Source: Caldisericota bacterium
GTDB taxonomy: Bacteria > CG03 > B21-G15
Direction of reading: 5' to 3'
Length of the DNA: 6,808 nucleotides
Assembly (NCBI GenBank): GCA_003650255.1
Contig: QMOP01000066.1
Coordinates: 1 to 6,808 of the forward strand
This document shows, piece by piece, positions 1 through 5,919 of this stretch; within the stretch, counting starts at the first letter, position 1; each line of letters begins with the position of its first letter. The translations under genes and the position numbers were made by a program. The notes under the pieces were generated by a model that was not told the DNA's origin, did no database searches, and saw nothing but the letters and a program-made list of their open reading frames with translations.

Positions 1-3
1 ATA

Positions 4-267
4 TTATTCTGTTATTCTTTCCTCTCTTTCAACAATTCTTACAATAGAGAATTTATTTACAATAAGTGTTCTATAATGTTTTACCTCTCCATTAGGAAGA
101 TAAACAATTGCATTCTGAATTGCAACAAATTTCTTTGTTTCATCATTTAAAAAATCTGAAAGTCTTGAATGGTATCCCATCTTTGGAAGATGGATTACTC
201 CCTCAATTGTTTCTCCAGTATTATTCAGCAATTCAACAGGAATCTTTCTAAAAGCAGGTTCTGGCAT
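4..267 (-). CDS. Conserved small protein of unknown function (87 aa)
   Basis: I do not recognise this protein with confidence, and no function is assigned. It is complete, from ATG to TAA, with a strong Shine-Dalgarno (AGGAGGGG) just before the start. It is soluble and charged, with no signal peptide or membrane segment. The visible pattern is a beta-rich fold: a first strand (VELLNN), a turn with GETIEGVIHLP, a central SRLSDFLN motif at about residues 34-41, FVAIQNAIVYLPNG, and a last strand (LIVNKFSIVRIVE). The order 'GxxxxGxxxLP - RLSDFLN - F(V/I)xxxxA - VNKxxI' resembles small DUF-type proteins (DUF6812-like, from memory, unverified). It follows the pilus/secretion ATPase gene by 8 nt and is almost certainly co-translated with it, so a role alongside that machine is a reasonable guess from context only. 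Confidence 0.75.
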   Translation of the reverse strand: MPEPAFRKIPVELLNNTGETIEGVIHLPKMGYHSRLSDFLNDETKKFVAIQNAIVYLPNGEVKHYRTLIVNKFSIVRIVEREERITE

Positions 268-277
268 CTCCCCTCCT
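268..277 (-). promoter_or_regulatory. Shine-Dalgarno of the 87-aa gene, abutting the upstream stop codon
   Basis: Read on the minus strand, the sequence is AGGAGGGGAG followed directly by ATG. Its first two bases are the last two bases of the TAG stop codon of the ATPase gene (276-278). The arrangement implies that ribosomes finishing the ATPase are well placed to re-initiate on the small gene. Confidence 0.75.
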
Positions 278-2426
278 AATCAGCCCTTAAAACTCTTAAA
301 ACCTCCTCACTTGTAGTATCACCTTTTAATGCCTTTTCAACTCCATCCTTAAAAAGAGGAATCATAATTCCATCCTCAATTGCTGATCTATTTATTTCAT
401 CAGAGGATGCCTTTTTAAGTATAAGTTTTTTCAATCTTTCATTCAAAACTAAAATCTCATGAACTCCCATTCTTCCTTTATATCCTGTTCCATCACACTT
501 TTTACATCCCTCTCCTTTATAAAGAGTGGTGCCAGGTGGGATTCTCAAAGCCTCTGCCTCCTCTTCAGTTGCTTTATAACTTACTTTACACTCCGAGCAT
601 ATCCTTCTTACAAGCCTCTGAGCACAGACAAGAAGAAGTGTTGAAGTAATCAAATATGGTTCTATTCCCATTTCAATAAATCTTGTAACTGTTGAAGCCG
701 CATCATTTGTATGAAGTGTTGAAAAAAGGAGATGTCCTGTTAAGGCTGCTTCAATTGCAATCTCTGCTGTCTCAATATCTCTTATCTCTCCAACCATTAT
801 TATATCAGGATCCTGACGAAGAAAGCATCTTAATGCTTCAGCAAAATTAAGTCCTATCTCATGTCTTATTGGAAGTTGATTTATTCCTTCAAGCATTATT
901 TCCACTGGGTCTTCAGCAGTTGAAATATTTATCTCAGGTTTATTAACCTCATTTAAAGCAGCATATAAAGTGGTTGTTTTTCCTGAACCAGTTGGTCCGA
1001 CATTAAGAATCATTCCCCATGGTTTTCTTATTGCCTCTTTATAAAGTTTTAAATTGTATTCTGAAAATCCAAGAACATCTAAACTCAATATATTTTTTGG
1101 AGAAGCAAGAATTCTCATAACAACCTTTTCTCCCCAGTACATTGGAGCAATACTAACCCTTAATTCAATATCAGGAAAATTTCTTCCAAACTGCTTGAAT
1201 TTTATTCTTCCATCCTGTGGCTTCCTTTTCTCAGCAATATTAAGTCCTGACATAATTTTGTATCTTGCAACAAGAGCATTATGTGCTTTCCTCGGCAATC
1301 TATGGTACTCCCTCAAAACTCCATCTACTCTGTATCTAACTTTCGTATACGTCTCAAATGGTTCAATATGAATATCACTTGCTCCTTTACTGTATGCCTC
1401 TTTTATAAGCTGATTTGCTAACTGAATTATTGGAGCACTTGATTCCTCTTCCTCTTCAACAACCTCAACCTTCTCTTCTCTTTCCTTAAACTCCTCCTCA
1501 ACGAGTCCAGCAGTCCCTGAGACATCAACAGTCACATCAGTCCTTCCTATTTCACTCCCATACTTATCAAGAACCTTCTTTATCTGAGAATGAGGTGCAA
1601 CAACAACCTCTTTTACCTTAAATCCTGATATCTTCTCAAAATCCTCAATCTGTTCATAATCAAGTGGATTTGACATTATAACTCTCAAATCCTTTTCAGA
1701 CAATCTTTTCAAAGGAAGAATTGCAAACTTTTTATATGCTTCCTGAGGAATAAGCCCAAGAAGTTCAGGATCTATTTCAAAACTCTCATCTATCTCAATA
1801 AAAGGACTCCTTGTAAGTTGAGCAACATAATACGCTAACTCCTTTTCAGAAAATTTCGTCTCAGGAAAATAAACCTTCTGAATTATCTTACTTGAATAAG
1901 ATGCAACCTCTTCTAAAATATACAGATCCTCCTCAGTAAATTTACCATCCTGGTCATGTTTGTTTATCACCTGAATTGCACCTATAACCTTATCAGTTAT
2001 CAAAGGAACTGTTATCATGGATTTTGTAATAAAACCTATCTCCTCATCAATCTTTTTGTAAAAATCCTTTTCTTTACTTACATCAGAAATTATCTCACTC
2101 TCTCCCCTCTCAATAACCCTTCCAACTATTCCTGTTCCCTTTTCAAGCGTCATTGAAAGGAGTTTATTTCTTATCACCTCAAAATACTTTTTCTTTTTCG
2201 GATCATCTTTATAAAGAATTGGAGAAAAGTAAACATATTTAAAATGAATCTTTCCATCTTTCTCAATAAGGTAAAGTGTTATTGATTCTGCTTTTAACTC
2301 ATGCACAATCTTCTGAATTGTTATTTGAAGAACAGTATCCATATCCTGTTTTGTTATCTCTTTCTTGAAAACAATACTTCTTAAAAGTGGAGCAATTATT
2401 TTGTTAAGGGAATTCTCAGAAACCAT
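276..2426 (-). CDS. GAF-domain-containing type IV pilus / type II secretion assembly ATPase (PilB/GspE family)
   Basis: This is a cytoplasmic hexameric ATPase that powers assembly of type IV pili or type II secretion pseudopili. Of its 716 residues, about 25-185 form a GAF sensor domain (GTGIVGRVIERGE near 97-109, VIGAIQVINK near 147-156). Residues about 192-290 match the T2SSE_N region (DPELLGLIP; SNPLD), 309-331 form an acidic linker, and the rest is the ATPase. Visible motifs are ASDIHIEP (Asp box, 349-356), Walker A GPTGSGKTT (477-485), Walker B IIMVGEIRD (542-550), the His box LTGHLLFSTLHTNDA (562-576), and the tetracysteine zinc site C610-x2-C613 with C641-x2-C644, which is typical of PilB/GspE and absent from PilT. 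The ATG overlaps the upstream stop codon as TAATG, with AGAGGAG before it. No pilin, PilC or PilD gene is nearby, so pilus versus secretion cannot be decided. The GAF fusion is the unusual part. Confidence 0.95.
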   Translation of the reverse strand: MVSENSLNKIIAPLLRSIVFKKEITKQDMDTVLQITIQKIVHELKAESITLYLIEKDGKIHFKYVYFSPILYKDDPKKKKYFEVIRNKLLSMTLEKGTGIVGRVIERGESEIISDVSKEKDFYKKIDEEIGFITKSMITVPLITDKVIGAIQVINKHDQDGKFTEEDLYILEEVASYSSKIIQKVYFPETKFSEKELAYYVAQLTRSPFIEIDESFEIDPELLGLIPQEAYKKFAILPLKRLSEKDLRVIMSNPLDYEQIEDFEKISGFKVKEVVVAPHSQIKKVLDKYGSEIGRTDVTVDVSGTAGLVEEEFKEREEKVEVVEEEEESSAPIIQLANQLIKEAYSKGASDIHIEPFETYTKVRYRVDGVLREYHRLPRKAHNALVARYKIMSGLNIAEKRKPQDGRIKFKQFGRNFPDIELRVSIAPMYWGEKVVMRILASPKNILSLDVLGFSEYNLKLYKEAIRKPWGMILNVGPTGSGKTTTLYAALNEVNKPEINISTAEDPVEIMLEGINQLPIRHEIGLNFAEALRCFLRQDPDIIMVGEIRDIETAEIAIEAALTGHLLFSTLHTNDAASTVTRFIEMGIEPYLITSTLLLVCAQRLVRRICSECKVSYKATEEEAEALRIPPGTTLYKGEGCKKCDGTGYKGRMGVHEILVLNERLKKLILKKASSDEINRSAIEDGIMIPLFKDGVEKALKGDTTSEEVLRVLRAD

Positions 2427-3028
2427 TACTCCTCTGAATTAGGCAAAATTTCTTCATCATATACGCCAGGATTATAATTTTTCTTATATGACGATTTTGG
2501 ACTTCTTAAAACCCTGACTGGCTTTGCTCCTCCTTCAATTGCCTCACTTATATCAGAATCAGAATCTCCATAGAAAACCTGAATTCCAAGTTCCTCTATT
2601 ATACTTGATTTATCCTTTGTGAAATAAACATTCTGAGGAGGGACACCAAACTTTTCTCTAATAAATTTAAGAAGTTTCTCCTTTCCATAATCCTTTCTTG
2701 CAGTAATTATATAAACCTCTGCACCATTCTCTTTATGTTTTTTTAAAATTTCAAAGGTTTTCTTTTTTATTCTGCTTAATTCTGGAGTTTTCTCATTAAT
2801 AATTTCCCAAAATTCAGGAGAAAATGGTTCAACTCCAGAAGAAAAAGCATAATCAAAAGCAGGTGTTGAAAATAAAAGTGTATCATCAAGGTCAAAACCA
2901 ACTTTTGAATACTTTTCTACTTTTAATTGTGAAACAGGATATTCAGTTGAAGTTGTAGTTGAAGTATAACAACTAAAAATTAATGAAAGAAGAAGTAGTG
3001 GAATAATTTTGAAAAACTTCTTTTTCAT
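2426..3028 (-). CDS. Class B acid phosphatase-like HAD-superfamily lipoprotein
   Basis: This is a predicted phosphohydrolase of the HAD superfamily that would act outside the cytoplasmic membrane. Residues 1-20 are a signal peptide: a KKK start, a Leu-rich core, then IFSC with C20 as the probable lipidated cysteine. The -2 Phe makes this a slightly atypical lipobox. HAD motif I is FDLDDTLLF, with nucleophile D46 and general acid/base D48. Motif II is TAR (109-111), the motif III lysine is probably K138 or K140, and motif IV is GDSDSD (154-159). The stretches FDLDDTLLFSTPAF and FYGDSDSDI, and a C-terminus ending in NSEE, closely follow E. coli AphA as I remember it (FDIDDTVLFSSPGF, FYGDSDNDI, NSEY). 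At 200 residues it is shorter than AphA (about 237), lacking the segment between signal peptide and motif I. An in-frame TGA directly precedes the ATG, so no longer start exists. It begins 9 nt after a tRNA and has no Shine-Dalgarno. Confidence 0.88.
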   Translation of the reverse strand: MKKKFFKIIPLLLLSLIFSCYTSTTTSTEYPVSQLKVEKYSKVGFDLDDTLLFSTPAFDYAFSSGVEPFSPEFWEIINEKTPELSRIKKKTFEILKKHKENGAEVYIITARKDYGKEKLLKFIREKFGVPPQNVYFTKDKSSIIEELGIQVFYGDSDSDISEAIEGGAKPVRVLRSPKSSYKKNYNPGVYDEEILPNSEE

Positions 3029-3037
3029 TCACTTAAA

Positions 3038-3119
3038 TGGGCAGGGCGGGACTCGAACCCGCACGCCTTTCGGCATACGCCCCTCAAACGTATGTGTCTG
3101 CCAGTTCCACCACCTGCCC
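3038..3119 (-). tRNA. tRNA-Leu (anticodon GAG)
   Basis: An 82-nt class II tRNA can be folded by eye. The acceptor stem GGGCAGG pairs perfectly with CCTGCCC, and the discriminator is A (3038). The D-arm is GTG-GAACTGGCAGA-CAC. The anticodon arm is TACGT-TTGAGGG-GCGTA with one T-G pair, giving anticodon GAG at 3085-3083. The long variable arm is GCC-GAAA-GGC, and the T-arm is GCGGG-TTCGAGT-CCCGC. A long variable arm, discriminator A and a GAG anticodon all agree with leucine; it reads CUC and CUU codons. No CCA is encoded, since TTT follows the discriminator, so CCA must be added after transcription. It sits 18 nt after rpsI and 9 nt before the phosphatase gene with no obvious promoter or terminator of its own, so it is probably cut out of a longer message. 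Confidence 0.97.
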
Positions 3120-3137
3120 GAAAATTCATAAGGATTT

Positions 3138-3536
3138 TTACCTCTTGGAGTACTGATAATTCTTTCTTGCTTTTGGTCTTCCTGGTTTTTTCCTTTCAAC
3201 AACCCTTGCATCCCTTGTAAGAAGCCCATTCTTTTTCAATTTTAATCTTATCTCTTCACTTAAAGAGGAAAGTGCTCTTGATATTCCATGTCTTATTGCT
3301 TCTGCCTGACCAGTGACACCACCACCTGTTACATTTACCTTTACATCAAATTTATCCCTCAGATTTGTAAGAATAAATGGTTGTAATACAGCATGTTTCT
3401 GTCTTATATAACCTCTAAAATAATCATCAAGTTCTTTCCCATTTATAAAAATCCTTCCCTTACCTTCTCTCAAAAAAACCCTTGCAATTGAAGTTTTTCT
3501 CTTACCTACTGCGTGGATAATGTTTTTATTTTCCAT
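3138..3536 (-). CDS. rpsI: 30S ribosomal protein S9
   Basis: Ribosomal protein S9 (uS9) belongs to the head of the small subunit, and its C-terminal tail reaches the P-site tRNA. The 132-residue length is normal. Visible hallmarks are the N-terminal GKRKTSIARVFL (11-22), the family signature GGGVTGQAEAIRHGISRAL (71-89), LLTRDARVVERKKPGRPKAR (105-124), and the basic terminus ending in YSKR. The ATG lies inside the end of rplM, overlapping it by 31 nt in another frame. A GAGG seven bases upstream, within rplM, serves as the ribosome binding site, which implies translational coupling to L13. The rplM-rpsI order is the usual bacterial arrangement. The tRNA-Leu follows 18 nt after the stop; a weak, imperfect AT hairpin in that gap is not convincing as a terminator. 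Confidence 0.98.
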   Translation of the reverse strand: MENKNIIHAVGKRKTSIARVFLREGKGRIFINGKELDDYFRGYIRQKHAVLQPFILTNLRDKFDVKVNVTGGGVTGQAEAIRHGISRALSSLSEEIRLKLKKNGLLTRDARVVERKKPGRPKARKNYQYSKR

Positions 3537-3937
3537 TCTCCCACCTCTATCTTAACAGGTTTTTGAGCGATATGTGGATGAAACTCATCTGGATAAACCT
3601 TTAATCTTTTAAGGCGCCTATCCCTCAACTTATTCTTTGGTAGCATTCCCTTAACAGCATGTTTTATAACCTCTTCAGGTTTCCTCTCTAACATCTTCTC
3701 AAGAGTTATAAACTTTGCTCCACCAGGATATCCAGTGTGTCTGAAATAAACCTTATCTTTAAGTTTTTTTCCAGTAACTTTAATATGTCTTGCATTTATA
3801 ACAATTACCCCTGCTCCATTATCAATATGTGGAGAATAATCACTTTTGTATTTTCCCATAAGAAGACCTGCTATGAAACTAGCAAGTCTCCCTAAGACAA
3901 CTCCTTTTGCATCAATCAAAAACCAATCTCTTTCCAT
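3506..3937 (-). CDS. rplM: 50S ribosomal protein L13
   Basis: Ribosomal protein L13 (uL13) is an early-assembling large-subunit protein. The 143 residues include RDWFLIDAKGVVLGRLAS (3-20), YSPHIDNGAGVIVINA (34-49), YFRHTGYPGG (64-73), the signature VKGMLPKNKL (95-104) and KVYPDEFHPHIAQKP (113-127). Compared with familiar bacterial L13s, the N-terminal lead before (K/R)xW is about ten residues shorter. The C-terminus has about eleven extra residues (133-143), encoded where the gene overlaps rpsI. No ATG, GTG or TTG lies in frame between the upstream TAA and this ATG, so the start is fixed. No Shine-Dalgarno is visible. A near-consensus promoter ends 9 nt upstream, which suggests a leaderless or nearly leaderless message. 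Confidence 0.97.
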   Translation of the reverse strand: MERDWFLIDAKGVVLGRLASFIAGLLMGKYKSDYSPHIDNGAGVIVINARHIKVTGKKLKDKVYFRHTGYPGGAKFITLEKMLERKPEEVIKHAVKGMLPKNKLRDRRLKRLKVYPDEFHPHIAQKPVKIEVGEWKIKTLSTQ

Positions 3938-3946
3938 AGGTTTTAA

Positions 3947-3975
3947 ATTATCAAAAACTTTTTTGAATTTGTCAA
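3947..3975 (-). promoter_or_regulatory. Sigma-70-type promoter for rplM (predicted leaderless)
   Basis: Read on the minus strand, TTGACA (3975-3970, a perfect -35) is followed by exactly 17 bases and then GATAAT (3952-3947, five of six to the -10 consensus). The -35 hexamer contains the TGA stop codon of the PEP carboxykinase gene (3974-3972). Transcription would be expected to start about 7 nt after the -10, around 3941-3937, essentially at the rplM ATG (3937). This assumes housekeeping sigma-factor rules apply in this organism. Confidence 0.7.
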
Positions 3976-5861
3976 GAAATTATTTCAAACTTTTCAGGTT
4001 CAATATAATCCCCAAATCTTTCCTTTGCTTTTAACAATCTCTCCCTCTGATCATCTATTATTTTATGGACTTCCTCTGGTGCATCAGGAATTTTCTCTTC
4101 AACAAACCTTTTAACCCTGCTTAACTTCTTTATATTCTCATTAACCCTTATTGTAAACTGTTTGATATAATCTTCCTTTTTATAATCTTTTCCTCTTACA
4201 TCCTTAAAAAGAATTTTTAAATCCTCATAAAGTGGAATAAGTCCTGTTGGTGTTTTTCTTACCTTTACATCATTATGACACCTTAACTCCATCCATTTTA
4301 ACCACACATGTTTATCCCTTCTCTCATTCAAAAATTCTTCTGTCTTTAAATCTCTTAAGAAATAATTAACACCAAAAATTAAAGGTTTCTTTTTTAGTTT
4401 CTTCCCAAACTCTATATAATTTCTGATATAATCACCAATAGAAATTGAAAGGAAATCCTGAATTGACATAACATTTATTTCATATTTCCCTTCTTCTTCA
4501 ACAATTGCAAATGTTGTCTCTGTTTCAAGTCCAACACCATAAACTATAATCCCGTGAACATAATCAAAACCTTCTTGAACAGGAACATATCCTTTATAAT
4601 CCCTTCCTCCATACATAATTCCAGAAAGTAAAACACCATTTTTATTATAAAGATTCTCATCACAATTTTCTAAACTTGAAAGAAGTAGTGTATATCTTGC
4701 ATTTTTATGAGAAGGGAGAATCTCTTTTCCATTTTCATCCTTTTTCCCTTTATACCATTTTCCAGAATAATTAATTCCTTCCTCTGGAAGTTCCTTCCCC
4801 ATCCCAGTCCACCAGACCCTTCCATCTTTGACAAGGACATTTGTGAAAATAATCTCTCCAGGGGATGTAAGCGTTTTATAAATAAGAGGGTCATCCTCTG
4901 GATTCACATCCCTTATTATTCCAAATATACCACACTCAACATTACATGCTCTGCATTCACCATTTATTTCCCTTACATAAGCAAGGTCATCTGCAAGGAT
5001 TGTCTCTCCTTCAAGCATTGCAGTTGATGTCTTTCCACATCCAGATGGAAAAGCACCTGCAAGATATGTCTTTCTTCCATTTGGACCTTTAACTCCAACA
5101 ATCATAAAATGTTCTGCAAGCCAACCTTCTCTTGCTGCCTTTCTTATTGCAAGCCTTAAAGCAAGTTTCTTAAATCCAATTGAATTTCCCGCATACTGTG
5201 TATTCACAGAATAAACAGTATTTTTTGTATAATCAATATAAACTCTTTTCTTGTCATAATCAATACTTATTTTTCTTTCATCAAGTTTTCCTGCTGAATG
5301 AAGTGTGTAAAAAATCTCTTCATCCTCTTTTAAATTTGTAAATGTTTTAAATCCTTTATTGTATAAAAGAGATACAGAATGGGCAACATACCATGAATCC
5401 GTGCACTCCATACAGGGAATTGCAAAAACAGAATCAGGAACACCGAGGGTTAAGAATCTGACAATCATTGTCTTTCCCTTCATTGAACCTTTAAGAAGAG
5501 AAAGTATCTCCTTTAAACCCTCCTCCCTTTCTATCTGATTCAATGCCTCTGGAAGTTTTTCCCCTTTTGGAACAAGAAACTTTGTAACCTTCCTATCCCT
5601 TCCTTGATCATTTATTCCATCAAAATGGAATGTATGTCCTGGAATAAGGAGCGCTGCTGACTCTTCACCTGACACAATTGCCATATTTTTTATATGAAGG
5701 ATATCATCAGGAGAATCATCACATATAAAAACATCACTGGGTTTGCAGAGTTTAATTGAATCATATATAAACTTTAAAACATTTTCATTCTTAATCTTCT
5801 CAAGTTTTTTAAGATTTTCTTCTGAAACTAACCCTTTAAACTTTTTTAAATACTCACTCAT
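3972..5861 (-). CDS. pckG: Phosphoenolpyruvate carboxykinase (GTP)
   Basis: This cytosolic enzyme interconverts oxaloacetate plus GTP with phosphoenolpyruvate, GDP and CO2, the entry step to gluconeogenesis (or an anaplerotic step run in reverse). At 629 residues from the chosen start it has normal length. Visible motifs (numbered from that ATG) are GRDRKVT near 87-93 (substrate-binding arginine region), CTDSWYVAHS near 153, YAGNSIGFKKLALR with metal-site lysine about 231-232, WLAEH with H251, the P-loop FPSGCGKTS with active-site C275 and K277, and ADD (D291/D292) of the kinase-2 motif. YGGRD and VWLKWMELR follow in the C-terminal half. The overall pattern resembles archaeal GTP-type enzymes more than the animal one, as judged from memory. 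A GTG at 5873 is possible, but GGAGG five bases before the ATG at 5861 favours the ATG. It lies just downstream of glgA and has its own promoter. Confidence 0.95.
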   Translation of the reverse strand: MSEYLKKFKGLVSEENLKKLEKIKNENVLKFIYDSIKLCKPSDVFICDDSPDDILHIKNMAIVSGEESAALLIPGHTFHFDGINDQGRDRKVTKFLVPKGEKLPEALNQIEREEGLKEILSLLKGSMKGKTMIVRFLTLGVPDSVFAIPCMECTDSWYVAHSVSLLYNKGFKTFTNLKEDEEIFYTLHSAGKLDERKISIDYDKKRVYIDYTKNTVYSVNTQYAGNSIGFKKLALRLAIRKAAREGWLAEHFMIVGVKGPNGRKTYLAGAFPSGCGKTSTAMLEGETILADDLAYVREINGECRACNVECGIFGIIRDVNPEDDPLIYKTLTSPGEIIFTNVLVKDGRVWWTGMGKELPEEGINYSGKWYKGKKDENGKEILPSHKNARYTLLLSSLENCDENLYNKNGVLLSGIMYGGRDYKGYVPVQEGFDYVHGIIVYGVGLETETTFAIVEEEGKYEINVMSIQDFLSISIGDYIRNYIEFGKKLKKKPLIFGVNYFLRDLKTEEFLNERRDKHVWLKWMELRCHNDVKVRKTPTGLIPLYEDLKILFKDVRGKDYKKEDYIKQFTIRVNENIKKLSRVKRFVEEKIPDAPEEVHKIIDDQRERLLKAKERFGDYIEPEKFEIIS

Positions 5862-5866
5862 AGACA

Positions 5867-5871
5867 CCTCC
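5867..5871 (-). promoter_or_regulatory. Shine-Dalgarno that fixes the pckG start
   Basis: GGAGG on the minus strand stands five bases before the ATG at 5861-5859. The alternative in-frame GTG at 5873 would place this Shine-Dalgarno inside the coding sequence, and it has only weak purines (AATAAGA) in front. The ATG start is therefore preferred and shortens the protein by four residues. Confidence 0.75.
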
Positions 5872-5890
5872 ACTCTTATTTTGTAGCTTG

Positions 5891-5919
5891 ATTATACTAA
5901 AAAACTCTGAATTCTACAA
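5891..5919 (-). promoter_or_regulatory. Sigma-70-type promoter for pckG
   Basis: On the minus strand a perfect -10 TATAAT (5896-5891) is preceded at exactly 17 bases by TTGTAG (5919-5914), a weak -35 sharing only the TTG. The -35 contains the TAG stop codon of glgA. The expected start near 5884 gives a leader of about 23 nt carrying a good Shine-Dalgarno. No operator or riboswitch fits in so short a leader. Confidence 0.6.

Noticed and set aside
459..644. Short plus-strand reading frames at 459-644, 1956-2156 and 3846-4034
   Set aside because: All are antisense to well-supported genes and lack any start signal or family resemblance.
1054..1371. A 105-codon plus-strand reading frame
   Set aside because: It lies wholly antisense to the ATPase core, including conserved residues on the other strand. 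It has no Shine-Dalgarno and no recognisable domain.
3120..3137. Possible terminator hairpin between rpsI and the tRNA (AAAATCC-TTAT-GAATTTT)
   Set aside because: It is almost all A-T pairs with a C-A mismatch and a 4-base loop, too weak for an intrinsic terminator.
3120..3180. Possible promoter for the tRNA (TATGAA near its 5' end)
   Set aside because: There is no credible -35 at 16-18 bases, and the -10 match is poor and too close to the tRNA 5' end.
3029..3229. A 66-codon minus-strand reading frame ending RWWNWQTHTFEG...VRVPPCP
   Set aside because: Its C-terminal half is the tRNA-Leu read as protein (a familiar artefact) and its N-terminal half overlaps the end of rpsI in another frame.
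4707..5027. A 106-codon plus-strand reading frame and a 74-codon minus-strand frame (4670-4894)
   Set aside because: Both lie inside pckG, whose frame carries continuous family motifs; their composition is what out-of-frame AT-rich sequence gives.
5862..5873. GTG start for pckG at 5873
   Set aside because: It would place the excellent GGAGG inside the gene, while the ATG at 5861 has that GGAGG at ideal spacing.
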